DNA of 64,000 nt, taken from NCBI GenBank assembly GCA_032164245.1, contig JAVMKO010000001.1, positions 251,295,644-251,359,643 on the forward strand, written 5' to 3'. The stretch is from Sternotherus odoratus. Lineage: Eukaryota; Chordata; Testudines; Kinosternidae. The position numbers and the translations under genes are program-made. Each line of letters starts with the position of its first letter. Within the stretch, counting starts at the first letter, position 1. This document shows, one piece after another, positions 24,800 through 40,217 of the stretch. The notes beneath the pieces are model-generated. The model ran no database searches, was not told the origin of the DNA, and was given only the letters and a program-made list of their open reading frames with translations.

Positions 24800-27775
24800 T
24801 GCAATTCCTTTGTGGTGGTCCTCCTGTGTGTGAAGCAATATTCTGCCTAATATTTAGGGCTGAACCTAACAGTTCAGTCTAATTAGTAGTATGGTCGAGG
24901 GTAAACTTGGGTAAACTGAGTTTACTCCATATTCCCTAAATAAAAGTGAGTTTAGGGTGGTCTACTTTTTATTAATTAATTAATTAAACCAATTCACCAC
25001 TAGTCTAACCCTTAACAAGAAAAAGAAGAAAAGAAAATATTTCAGCTGTACATAGTGCCCAAGCTACCATTTCCAGAACAATATTAACTTCAGGTATTTT
25101 CTGACCTTTGAGCATTTGATTCTGTAACTCCAGTGTTGTATCAATATTAACACTTAGCCTGCAATTTTCTAGTTTTTTTTTAAATTAAAGATAAAAGGGG
25201 AAAAAATCCCTGAAGATAACTGGGTTGCATATCTTACTAGCTTCTCTGACAAAAGTCAGCTGTCTTGGAATTCAAATGTACACCTAACTAGTTGTGCACA
25301 TATGCAGTGTATTCATCTATTGGTGCATCTGTAGACTAAAAAGGAAAATTGCATACTGTGAATATCCAATGTTTCAAACTGAGCAAATGTACAAGTCTGT
25401 AAAGCCTGTATCCGGTTTCAGACAAACTGTTTTTACTATAATCTTGTCTAATTCAACGTCTCCAGTTTTTAAATGTGGAGAGGGAGAAATTCTTTTGTCC
25501 CCTGCATAAATCCTTATTCAGACAGCTGAAGGGATTTTGTTTAAAACTTTTTGGAAAATACACTTTCAGAAACAGAGCTTGACATATTTCAGACCGGAGG
25601 TAGACATCAAGATGATGGTAGCAGGTGCTCTCAAGTGCTTGCTATAAAGCATTGATGCCAATATTAAATAAAAATCGGGAATCTTTCTAATCAGAATTGT
25701 TTACTAACCTGAATCCTTGAGACTTAAACCCACAAATATTCTAATACAATGGGTAAAAAAAAATTTTTAGTCCTGGGCATAAGATTCCCTTTCTCCTCTA
25801 GGCATATCTGACCTCAAATATGGCACATGTTTGTGGTGAAGGTTCTTGAATTATTTCAGATAGTAATGTAATCAGCTGTAATGTAGTGCTAGAAGGGAGT
25901 GCGCACCCTGGACTTTGGTCTTCTCAAGTAAAAAGCTTTAATTGTCTTTGTAAAAAGCATTGTAGTGTAATTTACTCTTTTTTTTGTAAACATATTTGTG
26001 ATGAAGTTGGGTTTTATGCTATTATGGGTGTGCTGGTGTGGTAATTTAAATATGTAATACCATTTTTTAATAGTGAAGAACAATTTCCCTTAGTAAATGC
26101 AGAATCACCAGATCTGTGCTCTCCATACACACACACCCATTTTTGTGTGTGTGAAATCTTAAGCTGAAGAAAATAGTACTTCTTTGACATTAAACCTCTT
26201 CATTTTCTTTAAATGCCAATAAGTCAGTTGAAAAGGTTGAAAGACAGTGTATCTATTGTATTAATGACTGTTACAATCAAAATAAATATTGTCTATTTTC
26301 TTTATTTAAAATTCAGAGTCACTTTAAATCCCAATCAGGCATTCAATAAAGCTGAAGATTATATCCAAAAACGTTTAAGAAAATGGATGATTTGACATCT
26401 TATGAATGACAGCCTCCTCCAAACTCTGTGCTTATACAGGTTTTGGTTTTGACAGTACTGAAAACAAACTTCTTTATGATTTGTAGGGCAGTTACGGTGC
26501 TTCCTTAGGTTGCCTGCCCAGTTAGGTTATCTGCCATTCTAGTATAGAGATGACAGGTCCACTAAAGGTTTTCTTACCATGGCAGAAAATAATTGAACAA
26601 ACTGTATCTCTTTTTGCTGCAGTTTAGAATCCATTAAAAATCAGCAAAATATGGGAATGGAGTTTGTTCGAACATAGTTCTTTCAAAAGTTTACAACTGA
26701 ATGTTGATTTAATACATCTGTGAAACTTCATTATGCAGAAGAAAAATGCTGCTTTTATTCATCTTAATTTAAATGAAACAAACATGGAAACAGTTTCCTT
26801 ACCTTGTCAAATATTTTTTTTTTAAACTTTCCATTTATTTTTTAGTAGTTTAACGCAGTACTGTACTGTATTTGCTTTTTCTTTGGGGGGTGGGGTGGAC
26901 GGGAAGGGGATGTCTCTGCTTCTACCAGATGGTATTATACTTTCAGTTCCAAATGATGTGTGTGATTGACCTGTCAGTTTGTAACTCTGATGTTTGTAAC
27001 TCTGAGACTTTACTGTATCAAACTTGTTGCATGTAAGTTTTCACATTCACATCAGATAGGAGTCCTTGATAGCACTATGTTTACTAATTTAATGGCTAAT
27101 GAAGTTTCTTGACAGGTATACTGATTTGAAAACACTTTGTGAAAATGACAAGGTGTAGTGGTTTATTAGAAACTACTTCAGTTTAAAATGGTAACTTTTC
27201 CTCATTCCACTATGCTATAATTATTCCTAAGTGTTGTTCCTGGAAGCTAAATAGAAAAATGCATGGTTTGAAATGTGATTTTATGCATTTTGAGGAGGAA
27301 TTCCAGAGAGATTTCAATTAATTTTTTTCCCCACACGGAAGTACCATTTTGAGTCATTAATTGTCTCTATTCTCTTGTCTGGAAATTTTGGTCCTTTCTA
27401 TATTGCAAATTAGGTCTAGGGAGCGATACAGTTGTTCCCAGTTATTGTTGAAGTACAGTTCTATGTTGCAGGATAGAGACACGGTGTATTCCCATTCCCT
27501 GTTAAAAATTGGTTTGATCCTGTTTAAAATACAAGACAGAAAGGTGCTTTAAGCTTGTGTGGTGACAGTCTTATTGTTCAACATGACTGAAATTTTAGTG
27601 TAGTGAGAATCATTTTTTGTATGAGAACTTTATTTTTTCTTATGTAGAGTTCATTTTTATACTAATAAAGCACAGAACTCCAGTCATATTTAGTAAGAAA
27701 CTACTGTTTATAAAAGTTTAAATACCACCAATTTCTTCAGACTTGATTTAAGTTGAATGGTGTATGGGTGATAGA
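24800..27775. other. AT-rich, repeat-poor intronic sequence
   Basis: No mobile element or coding sequence was recognised. A short CA/TG patch lies at 26128-26152. Confidence 0.5.
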
Positions 27776-27779
27776 GTCA

Positions 27780-27886
27780 AAGGGCCAAATTCAGACTTTG
27801 CATAAGCAGGTGCAACTCCAACTGGCCCAAAGGTGAGGTGAATAGGAATTACATCTGCTTATATGAAGGTTGTGTTTGGTCCTCAT
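27780..27886. repeat. Short palindromic interspersed repeat
   Basis: Begins AGGGCCAAATTCAGACTTTG and ends with the imperfect reverse complement around GTGTTTGGTCCT, with GCAGGTGCAACTCCAACTGG internally. Similar ~100-bp fold-back repeats are common in sauropsid genomes; I cannot name the family. Confidence 0.5.
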
Positions 27887-28814
27887 TTTCTTATTGATAT
27901 TTAATATTTACTTCTGGATTTATTTATTATAGTTTCACTGTGGATGATGTATCTTGTTCCCTTAATAAAAATTATAAATGAAAGAAAACTGGATAAATAT
28001 TAAGGATGCAAGAAGGGAGAGAAATGTTTCATCTGCCACTTACATTGATGCATTTTAAATATCAGCAGGTGATCTATTCAGAATTCAAAGTTCCACTCAG
28101 TGGTTAGTAATACATTATACAAAGCAATAGATCTGTTAATTTGCCACTCTTTATGAACAGAAGTGACAAGTGAAAAATGTCAACTTGAAAATTTGAATCT
28201 AATATGTATTTGAAAACTTACATTAAATTTTATGCAAAACCTTTGAATAAACCATTCAAAATATATACTGTTGAAATATATCTAGTTCTCTACCTTTCTT
28301 TATGCATTCACATATATCCTGTAATAAAAAATAAAGTAAATAACAAAAGCCAAATAATGCTACTTTAATTAGAGCCATTTTTTCAGGGATTCTCAGCAAA
28401 TGAATGATGTAGCTGTAAATTTGATGATTCAAATACATGAGCTCTGAAATAATTTGTTTAATTTTAAAATCAAATTGTTGGCTTTTACAGCCTTTTGCAG
28501 TTTTATATTGTTGTAATTTCAGTATAATTCAGCTTTGAATAGATTTGCAGAAACTCTTAATGAACACTCAAAATGTTTTATTCCAGTTAAAATCCAGTGT
28601 GATTTTTGTCATAAGCAAAACATGTTTCAAGCTTGCATATTATATGAAAATACTTTCACCACTGTTCAACTGAACAATAAGGTGTATGCATGTTAATCAT
28701 ACAAGTACGCAAAACATTTCAGCTAGACTCTCTGGGTGAAAGACAACATGAAGGAAAAATATATGTAAATAGCAGCAACATTCGATCTGTATTTACAGTG
28801 TTTAGCAGATCATT

Positions 28815-28820
28815 TTTATT
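28815..28820 (-). promoter_or_regulatory. Candidate KCTD4 polyadenylation signal
   Basis: AATAAA on the minus strand, about 210 bases past the KCTD4 stop codon. A second AATAAA lies at 28577-28582. In this AT-rich sequence such hexamers occur by chance, so neither can be assigned without transcript data. Confidence 0.25.
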
Positions 28821-29031
28821 AAATTTAAACATAAGATACTTGTTCATCTTAAATAACCCAGAGATGAATGCCATTATGGAATTTACATACCATTAGCTCA
28901 CATTAATTCATTAGCAGCAGAGCTCTGTGGTACAGGGCTAGTTAGATACATTATTTGTGATGTCTGGATGCTGTAGTGTAATGAGGTTTACTGGCTGCAT
29001 GCTTGTTGCCTTTGTCTGGTGATAGAAGTAA

Positions 29032-31750
<2,719 letters not shown>

Positions 31751-31754
31751 ACTG

Positions 31755-31915
31755 ACTCTGGGGTCATTCTATCTTGCATGGTGATCTTGTCATCTCTTTG
31801 AAGCTAAGCTGGGCCACTGCTGGATGGGAGATTGCCAAAGAAAGCCCAGATTTCTAAAGGACTTTGAAATCCTTCGTGGCAAACCAAGCTGTATAAATTT
31901 AAGACAAGGCAGTTG
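31755..31915 (+). repeat. 5S-rRNA-derived SINE (SINE3 class, old copy)
   Basis: 31781-31836 aligns to the middle of 5S rRNA: GATCTTGTCATCTCTTTGAA, then GCTAAGCTGGGCCACTG and CTGGATGGGAGATTGCC, corresponding to the 5S internal promoter region. The tail GACTTTGAAATCCTTCG followed by GCTGTATAAAT resembles the tail of ancient amniote SINEs such as AmnSINE1. It is a diverged retroposed copy, not a functional 5S gene. Confidence 0.7.
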
Positions 31916-32480
31916 CAAAACAGTATCCATTCCTTAGCTTCATATGCTCATTATCTTCTGAAACCTCTGTCTTTGGGGCTGAAATTTTCCAGGTTTGGCT
32001 ATAGTTAAATATTTTTGAAAGGTCAGGCTAAATCACTTCAGCTTTTTAGAGAGTAAAAAATGTCAGCAAGCTGTTAGCTGCACACCCTAGGAGTGGAGGC
32101 GAGGGTGGGGGAGGAGAAAGAGTGTGTGTGTGTGTGTATCTAGATACAGGAATGTACAGGCTCAGCTGCTGACTCAAGGAGAATGTCAAGTGTACCTATC
32201 CTTAAACTGACGAAAATTGCGTAAAAGTTAGTCTTCCACACCATATTCCCACACAACCTTAACTCTGCCCCCTTGCAGTTGGCAATAGGCAGTTTGACAA
32301 AACTATACCTTGTCCACAAAATCTGCAATTTTTTTGTGGTGGTTGTGTTCAATATTGTGGTATGTCATTCTTCAGACATTCCTTACTGAATTAGACATAG
32401 TGGTATTGTTGCAGGAATTAGTTGCAGCAAGTTGCTTGATATCCAAATGCCATCTGAGCAGAGGAGCAGCTGCAGCTAGA
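31916..32480. other. Intronic sequence with a short GT microsatellite
   Basis: A (TG)n run lies at 32121-32137. Nothing else was recognised. Confidence 0.5.
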
Positions 32481-32481
32481 G

Positions 32482-32691
32482 CAGTGGTTCTCAACTCTGG
32501 TCCACCGCTTGCTCAGGGCCGAGGGATGTGCTGTCCGCCACTTCCCACAGCCCCCATTGGCCTGGAGTGGCAAACCGCAGTCGGTGGGAGCCGCGATCGG
32601 CTGAACCTGTAGAGGGGGCAGGTAAACAAACTGGCCCAGCACGCCAGGGGCTTTCCCTGAACAAGCGGTGGACCAGAGTTGAGAAATGCTG
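32482..32691 (+). mobile_element. hAT MITE, 210 bp, with 8-bp TSD (copy A)
   Basis: Ends CAGTGGTTCTCAACTCTGG and CCAGAGTTGAGAAATGCTG; a long subterminal inverted repeat includes GGTCCACCGCTTG and CAAGCGGTGGACC. Exact duplication AGCTAGAG at 32474-32481 and 32692-32699. The copy at 55674-55883 is the same element inverted, differing at two positions. Confidence 0.94.
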
Positions 32692-32699
32692 AGCTAGAG

Positions 32700-34400
32700 G
32701 AATTGGGGATCCCCCCCCCTTTTTTTCCTGGGCTTTGATATTCAGGAGATCAAACTGGATGAGCACAATGGCCATTCTTGGCACAAAAATCCTAGGGTGT
32801 ATGAAAGAGTTTCTAATAGTGACTATAGTGTTTTAGGACCACTAGAGTGACCGTGACCTCTGGAAGTTGACATTCCATTGGGCATATCAAGAAATTGGGG
32901 TGAAGCACTCTTACATTCCCCTATCTAACACTGCATATTCTCTGTGCCCAGCAGAAAACCCATATCTACACTAGCATTCATACAGTAACCTTTATACTCT
33001 GTGCTGTGCTATTTTCTTGAAGCATTCTAGCAGTGGGATGGTATGCTTTGCAGTTCCCCCATGACCCTCAGTTGGGACTAACCTAAGGTGAAGTCCAAGA
33101 ATGAATAACTAGGACAAGGATTGAATAGCTGTTGATATCAAGCAACTCTTTGGTGCTTTGTCTAGAGTAGGTGAATTGGTTGAGTGAAGGTCATGCCTAG
33201 CTAGCTCATGCTCACTCATTTTGACCTACTCATGATCTTGATTACAGTGAATGTGAGGCTTAAGTGTTTCCCCACACTACTGTTGTGTACTTTCCATGCT
33301 GCCTGGGAAAGGTTCAACCCTATAATCTCTCACAGGAACTTGTTGAGACATCGGCAAAAGGAGACTGAGTTAAGATTGTGTGGTGTGAGAGACATTACCT
33401 GAACAATATGTTTCCTGGTTTTCAGAGATTTAGGCCTAGGTTCATTTTACAGTCTATGGGTACAGGTCACTGCTGGTCAGTCTGAGCTGTCCGTTAAGAA
33501 AGTGTGTTTTTGAGGACATGGTGACAATGAGGTGTGCATGATTGAGGGCTGAATGAGTGGTTTTCCTGGGAACACCTTCCTGTCCCTCAGCTACCTGTTC
33601 GGCCTTCCATGCCCCTTGGGCTGAAGGGCCACGTGGAGGAGGGAAGGTGGTAATCAGTAGGTTGTTAAGGTATCGTATACAAGCTGGAGTTGAGTTCCAG
33701 CCTCCATAGCTGCTTCAGGGGCTAGGGAACAGGTCTGTGCACAATCCTCAGCAGCACAGGAGCATTGCAATGAAGTGGCCCATACCTCTCACTGGGATGC
33801 TCTCAGCTGATTGAGAACACTTCATAGCGGTGAATGCAGCCTGACATCCAGTTCTGAGAAGTGCAAACAGCAATATTCATCTCAATTGGTGTTCTCCTTC
33901 CCCCCCCTCTCAAAGTACACAAAACCCTGCTGTGGCACACCAGTGTTCCAAACAAGTTCGAAAGCTCTCTGGGATGGGGACTGTCTTTTTTTTGTTTTGT
34001 TTTGTTCTGTTTTGACAATGGGCCCTATTACATACCAGTACTGTGGTAATAAAAATAAATAATCTCACTATGCATCTATATTTTAGAGTACTTAGGTTAT
34101 TAAAATGCTTCTTGTTGGGAGAGGTATATCTAAGGAACTCCTTGACCAAATGTGCCCTACTAGCTAGAGTTGGCCCGGATGTGGAACAGCAAATTTAATG
34201 GTAGTTTGAGAATCCATGTGTATTGTAGAACATTTTGAAATATCTCCTCTTAGACCAGGCAAAATTTCCCAAAGGAGCCCTTTCCCCCAAACAGAATGAA
34301 TGGCGAAGTGTAGTAATGTCCATAGACATTTTCAGGAAACCTCTGGGGAGAGAAATTGAGCTTGTTAGGGTCAATGAGTACAGCATGTTGCCCTGAGCAT
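32700..34400. other. Intronic sequence with one MIR-like tail
   Basis: The MIR-like tail at 33965-34065 shows GGGATGGGGACTGTC, GGGCCCTATTACATACC and a closing AATAAAAATAAATAA. No other feature recognised. Confidence 0.5.
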
Positions 34401-34402
34401 CT

Positions 34403-34642
34403 ACTGCAGGGTAAGCACCCTTAGCGGGCCCCGCCGCTTTGTTTACCTGGCATTTTGCTGACCACAGCTCCCATTGGTGGCGGTTTGCCGTCCCAGTCGA
34501 ATGGGGGCTGTGGGAAGCAGCGCGGTGCTGGCCCCATTGGACCGGGACGGCGAGCCGTGGTCAGCGAAATGCCAGGTAAACAAAGTGGCGGGGCTTGCTA
34601 AGGGTGCTTACCCTGCAGTCCTGCGTGCATTGCTGATCCCTG
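34403..34642. mobile_element. Fold-back hAT relative of 19554-19857, left end missing
   Basis: Shares GGTAAGCACCCTTAG and its mirror CTAAGGGTGCTTACCC with 19554-19857 and ends ATCCCTG like that element. The leftmost bases of the terminal repeat are absent or diverged, so no target duplication can be paired. Directly followed by a tiny MITE at 34648. Confidence 0.8.
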
Positions 34643-34647
34643 ACTTA

Positions 34648-34701
34648 GGGCTTGTCTACGCATGGAGCTATTCCTAAATAACTCCATGTTTAGGCAAGCC
34701 C
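34648..34701. mobile_element. 54-bp palindromic mini-element (Harbinger-like ends only)
   Basis: GGGCTTGTCTACGCATGGAG pairs with CTCCATGTTTAGGCAAGCCC, leaving only about 14 bp between the arms. Flanks are TTA and TTT, the same pair as the 10315-10997 element. It looks like two terminal repeats with the interior lost. Confidence 0.7.
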
Positions 34702-34849
34702 TTTGGAAGATTAGCTATTAAACAGTAAGTTCATCTCAGTCTTAACTATAATGTGGCAATAGTCTGACTGTAATGCGTTCAGGACAAGGCGTGGTGGATC
34801 TTGTAAATGTGGTACACTTGCTGCAGACCAGAGTAATGAGTTTATACCA

Positions 34850-34861
34850 TCTCTCTCTCTC

Positions 34862-34898
<37 letters not shown>
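34850..34898. repeat. (CT)n microsatellite
   Basis: About 24 CT units with one CC interruption. Confidence 0.98.
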
Positions 34899-34899
34899 G

Positions 34900-35900
34900 C
34901 CCGTCACCCCAGCCGGGGTATGGGCCACCAACCACAGATCTCTCCATTTCTGTCATTGGTGTTTCGGTAGCAATTGGTTCAAGCACCACAAATCCATTGC
35001 TTCCAGAACAAGCTCATTAGTAAGTATGCGGTGCTTGTAAACTGGGAAAGTCAAATAGCTCACAATTTTTCCTCCTTTTTTTCTTTTAAAGCAAAGAAAA
35101 GGATATTGGCTAAGAGGTATTAAACTAAAAAGACAAGCTTTAATGTACTATTAAGGTTGCAATATCTAGTGCTAAATATTCAGGAAATTATTAATAAAGA
35201 AAACTTAAAACCCTCCTCAATATGAGGTGGTTATATTTATGGTAGCTTTGGTTGGTTAAGACATACAAAGGGTCAGAAAGGGAGCAGGAACTGTTATCAC
35301 ATTATTCCACCTCAAGGAATATGGGGAGAGTGGTGCATCTTTGCTGCAGCAGGCTTACTCCAGCTCTCTAGTAGCAGACATCCTCATTTAGGATCTTTAC
35401 AATTCCCAAGAGAGCACAAAGAGGGAGAGGAGTTTTAGACTTCGCCCTCTGAACAATGGCTTTTGCAGTATTATAGGTGCTATACATCTTTCCCCTTCAG
35501 GATATATGTAGTCCATTGTGAAATGCAGTTAGTGAAGATTTTGTTTTGTTAGTGAAAGAATGGGGAGTTAAAACAATATTCCTTAATATAAGTTGTGACT
35601 GTCTGGGGAATCATATAGCTCATTAATTCTACTTTGAAATGATGAACTCTATATATTGTCAAAATACAAATTCCACTTTGAATGTGGGGGTTGTCTGCCT
35701 TCTATGTTTTTTTACCTCTATTGGACTGAAATTCCAAAGGATAATGACAAAGGGCTAACAATGGAGGGTTGTTAAATCTTAGTAGTCCTCTATTCATATG
35801 GAAGCACTCTTGAACAGAGTTGGCTATTGCCCCAGAAAGACCAGACTGCCCAGGCGGGCTTGGTAACTAAGCAATGGATCACTTGCTGTGGGACTTGAAA
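34900..35900. other. Intronic sequence, nothing recognised
   Basis: No coding or repeat content recognised. Confidence 0.5.
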
Positions 35901-35909
35901 CACCTGATG

Positions 35910-36122
35910 AGTCTTGGCTTTTAATTTAATTTTAAATTAATTTTCTTAAACATTTTAAAAACCTTATTTACTTTACATACAACAATAGTTTAGGTATATA
36001 TTATAGACTTATAGAAAGAGACCTTCTAAAAACATTACAATGTATTACTGGCACGCGAAACCTTAAATTAGAGTGAATAAATGAAGACTTGGCACTCCAC
36101 TTCTGAAACGTTGCTGACCCCT
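35910..36122 (+). mobile_element. hAT 3' end fragment
   Basis: An AT-rich stretch is followed by GAGTGAATAAATGAAGACTTGG and the end ACGTTGCTGACCCCTG, a right terminus typical of an amniote hAT family. The matching left end was not found. Confidence 0.6.
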
Positions 36123-36576
36123 GGCTTAGGGCATCACTGGACAAAGGGGACTGGAGGTTATAAAAGAAAAGGGACTCTGACCAGACATTTTAGAGGGGGA
36201 AGGAGAAGAGACCAGAGAGATTGTAAGTTCTAGATGAGAAGTCCTGGGCTGGGGGAGAGGAAGGATCCTGGACTCCCCAGAAACACCAACTCAAATCCAA
36301 AGATCTCTCCAGAGTGATGAGGAAGCTCAGGCAAGGTTGTTATATAGAGGTGGGGGCATTCTGCCTATTATCTGTATATTGCTTGTGCTGTCTAATGGGG
36401 AATTACTTTTGTAACCTTTTCAAAGTATCTGGGTTATGGTCTTCACCTATCATGTGACCCTAAAGGGAAACTATAAATCGGAGCACCCACAGTGTTGGAG
36501 CTCTGAGAATGGGTGGGCTTAAGCAACTGGGGTGTCTTGAGGGTCAGCACAGGGTCTTGGTAACCTAACTCTAGAG

Positions 36577-36957
36577 CAGTGATTCTCAACCTTTCCAGAC
36601 TCCTGTACCCCTTTCAGGAGTCTGATGTGCCTTGCGTTCCCCAAGATTCATCTCACTTAAAAACTACTTGCTTTCAAAATCAGATGTAAAAATACAAAAG
36701 TGTCACAGCACACTATTACTGAAATCTTGCTTGATTTCTCATTTTTACCATATAATTATAAAATAAATAATTTGAAATATAAATATTGTAGTTACACATT
36801 TCCATGTCTAGTATATAGAGCTGTATAAACAAGTCTTATTCAATTTTAGTTTGTACTGACTTTGCTAGTTGTAGCCTGTCGTAGAACTTGGCAAATATAT
36901 AGATGAGTTGATGTACTCCCTAGAAGACCTTGGTGTACTCCTGGTTGAGAACCAATG
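36577..36957. mobile_element. hAT element, 381 bp, degenerate TSD
   Basis: Left end CAGTGATTCTCAACC and right end GGTTGAGAACCAATG are imperfect inverted repeats. Flanking octamers CTCTAGAG (36569-36576) and GTCTAGCT (36958-36965) agree at five consecutive positions. AT-rich interior, no transposase. Confidence 0.85.
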
Positions 36958-36965
36958 GTCTAGCT

Positions 36966-37352
36966 TATTAAAAATATTGAGAGGTGACTTGATTACAGTG
37001 TACAAGTACCTTCAGGGTAAGAAAATCCTGAGTACTGAAGGGCTCTTTAACCTAGTGGATAAGGGCATAACAGCCACTCATTGCTGAAAGATGAAGCCAG
37101 TCAAATTAAAAATTAGGCTCAGATTTTTAACAATGAGGGTGAATAACCATTGAAACAAACTAGCAAAGGAAGTAGAGGATTCTCCCTTTCTTGATGTCCT
37201 CATATCAAGACTGGATGCCTTTCTATAAGTTATGCTTTAGCTAAACACAAGTTAGTGGGTTCTATACAGGATAACCATGTGAATTTTAATGGTCTGTGGT
37301 ATATAATAGGTCTGACTAGGTGTTCTAATTGTCCCATCTGACTTTTAACCCC
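36966..37352 (+). mobile_element. CR1-type LINE fragment
   Basis: Contains GGTGACTTGATTACAGTGTACAAG-type text from about 36984 and TGAAGCCAGTCAAATTA, matching the end of the CR1 ORF2 and 3' UTR. It abuts the hAT at 36577-36957. Frame destroyed. Confidence 0.75.
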
Positions 37353-37379
37353 TGTGGATCTATGAAAGAAGAATTTATT

Positions 37380-37745
37380 TTCATTTGGCTTCACATGGGC
37401 AGCGTGTATAATAGGCTGGGGCAGGCTGTGCCTCCCTAAACAGCCCTGTGTGGCCCTGTCCACACACTGCCCCTAGGCCCGCTTCTGCTGCTAGTCGATC
37501 CCAGCCCACGTAGACTGCTCCTCTTCCAGGAAGCCTGCTGAGACTTGGGGTGACAGGGGCCACCCAGTGCTCTGGGGCTGGAGGAGCTTGGTGATATGGG
37601 GCGGGGTGGGGAGGAAGCTCCAGACTTTGGGGGGGGAAAGGAGAAGGGCGGGGCCTTAGACGGAAGGGGTGATCCGGGTTGGGAACTAACCTCTGCAAGC
37701 CCATGGTTCACCCACCCGCCATACAACCTCAGCTCTTCATGCACA
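37380..37745. other. GC-rich unclassified block
   Basis: A GC-rich patch in AT-rich surroundings with overlapping short open frames of simple composition. It resembles a repeat interior, but no ends were identified. Confidence 0.35.
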
Positions 37746-37899
37746 GAACTGTTAGAAAAGCCAAATTCTACTTTCTTGTTCTTTTGAAGGGTTTAATTAA
37801 TTCCTTAAGCAAAGAAAAAATGTATAAATGCAACCATATTAAATGCTTGGCGTCAGATAACTGTTCTCTGCAGTGTCATTATGGAGACCAGAGTTAGAT

Positions 37900-38470
37900 T
37901 TTTAGGTTTCAGTAATAAATAATTCAGTCAGCAAGGCATTGAAAAAACAACAGATGTACTTATAAAGAGAGTGACCTGAGTTGCTCAAAATCCCTGTAAG
38001 CATTATTTTTTATTTTTATGTTCAATGCCATATGAATGGATGGTGGTACTGCAGTGCCCTAGAGCAAAGGCAAGTTAGTGATTCATCAGGCTAAGAAGGC
38101 TAGGGGGGCCCCCCCTTACCATTATTTTCAAATGTTCTTCCAAAGGAATGTTTGGCTTGATACATCAGAGTTAGGACACTCAAAGCTGAGAGGAAAATTC
38201 TGTTCTTACCATATCCTATTACACCTGGCTTTTGGATGGGCTGCCCAAAGAGAAGGTGTATTTGGACGTATTGTGCTGTCTTCAGTCAATAAGGAGGATT
38301 GGAGTGAAAAGGACATAGTTAGGAGGGTGGTATTTCAAAGGTGTTCTAGATGTAGTCACCTGTGCTGGCTTCTGTGCAATACTACTTTTGGGGTGTTTAT
38401 TTTTCATTTCCCAGAGTTAGAAATTGAGGTTTAAAAAATAGAAACAATTGATGGAGGTGAAAGCTGAGGT
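37900..38470. other. Intronic sequence, nothing recognised
   Basis: A 118-codon frame at 38078-38434 has no recognisable motif. Confidence 0.4.
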
Positions 38471-38474
38471 TTTG

Positions 38475-39935
38475 TTGTGTTCTGCCACAGAGGCCAGCCT
38501 GGATATAATGGTGCTTATGGAATTAGACAACCGTTGGGCAAAAGTGAACATGGTTTCTGTAAAGGGAAATCATGTCTTACTAATCTATTCGAATTCTTTA
38601 AAGGGGTCAACAAACATGTGGACAAGGGGGATTCAGTGGACATAGTGTACTTAGATTTCCAGAAAGCCTTTGACAACGTCCTTCACCAAAAGCTCTTACG
38701 TAAAATAAGTTGTCATGGGATAGGAGGGAAGATCCTTTCATGGATTGAAAACTGATTAAAAGACAGTGAACAAAGGGTAGGAATAAATGGTAAATTTTAA
38801 GAATGGAGAGGGATCCCTAATTGTGTTCCCCAAGGGTCTGTCCTAGGACCAGTTCTATTCAACTTATTCATAAATGATTTGGAGAAAGGGGTGAGGTGAC
38901 AAAGTTTGCAGATGATGCTTTCTTAGCCAAGCTGCTCAAGATACTTAAGACCAAAGCAGACTGTGAAGAACTTCAAAAAGATCTCACTAAACTAAGTGAT
39001 TGGGCAACAAAATGACAAATGAAATTTAATGTGGATAAATGTAAAGTAATGCACATTGGAAAAAATAACCCCAACTATACATACAATATGCTGGGGGCTA
39101 ATTTAGCTACAACTAATCAGGAAAAAGATCTTGGAGTCATCGTGGATAGTTCTCTAAAGACATCCACGCAGTGTGCAGCGGCAGTCAAAAAAGCAAACAG
39201 GGTGTTAAGAATCATTTGAAAAGGGATAGAGAATAAGCCAGAGAATAACTTATTGCCCTTATATAAATCCATGGTGTGCCCACATCTTGAATACTGCGTA
39301 CAGATGTGGTCTCCTCATCTCAAAAAGGATATACTGGCGTTAGAAAAGGTTCAGAGAAGGGCAACTAAAATGATTAGGGGTTTGGAACAGGTCCCATATG
39401 AGGAGAGATTAAAGAGGCTAGGACTTCTCAGCTTGGAAAAGAGGAGATTAAGGGGGGATATGATAGAGGTATATACAATTGAGTGGTGTGGAAAAAGTGA
39501 ATAAGGAAAAGTTATTTACTTTTCCCCATAATATAAGAACTAGGAGCCACCAAATGAAATTAATGGGCAGCAAGTTTAAAACAAATAAAAGGAAGTTCTT
39601 CAAATAGTGCACAGTCAACTTGTGGAACCCCTTGCCTGAGGAGGTTGTGAATGCTAGGAATATAACAGGGTTTAAAAGAAAACTAGATAAATTCATGGAG
39701 GTTAAGTCCATTAATGGCTATTAGCCAGGCTGGGTAAGGAATGGTGTCCCTAGCCTCTGTTTGTCAGAGGGTAGTGATGGATGGTAGGAGAGATCACTTG
39801 GTCATTACCTGTTAGGTTCACTCACTCCGGGGTATCTGACATTGGCCACTGTTGGTAGACAGGATACTGGGCTGGATGGACCTTTGGTCTGATCCAGTAC
39901 TGCCATTCTTATGGTCTTATATTCTTATGTAGAGT
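38475..39935 (+). mobile_element. CR1 LINE, 3' 1.46 kb including reverse transcriptase remains
   Basis: Reverse transcriptase segments are readable in separate frames: GFCKGKSCLTNLFEF and VDIVYLDFQKAFDNV (about 38545-38690), then MKFNVDKCKVMHIGKNNPNY and EKDLGVIVDSSLKT (39019-39170), then [19 protein letters not shown] onward (39259-39480). The catalytic (F/Y)xDD box lies in the broken part: FADDAFLAKL around 38907-38935. Stops and frameshifts abolish function. The 3' end is GATCCAGTACTGCCATTC then ATTCTTATG. Confidence 0.95.
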
Positions 39936-40019
39936 ATTTCTTTTTATCCTCACCATTCCATGTACAGCTGCATGCCTTTTTTTACTGCATACCATCCATA
40001 TGCTGCACTTAATGCAGCA

Positions 40020-40165
40020 TTTTAAAATTTGTCATAGTATCATAGTGCTGTGTAAATGTTAAATGAATATATCTTCACAACACCCATGTAGGGTAGGGAA
40101 GCATTATGCCCTTTCTATAGTTGGGGCAGTTAGGCACAATAAGGCCAAAAGTTTTGTAGAAGTGT
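40020..40165 (+). repeat. MIR-like SINE fragment
   Basis: CATAGTGCTGTGTAAATG is followed by CACAACACCCATGTAGGGTAG and GTTGGGGCAGTTAGGCAC, a typical MIR-like core. Confidence 0.5.
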
Positions 40166-40217
40166 GTCCACTGATTTTGGGTGCCTCAGTGATTGGGCGC
40201 TCATCCTAAAACACTTA

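Noticed and set aside
31781..31836. Possible 5S rRNA gene
   Set aside because: Too diverged and partial; followed by a SINE-type tail.
38078..38434. 118-codon plus-strand frame upstream of the CR1 copy
   Set aside because: No recognisable motif and no splice or start context support.
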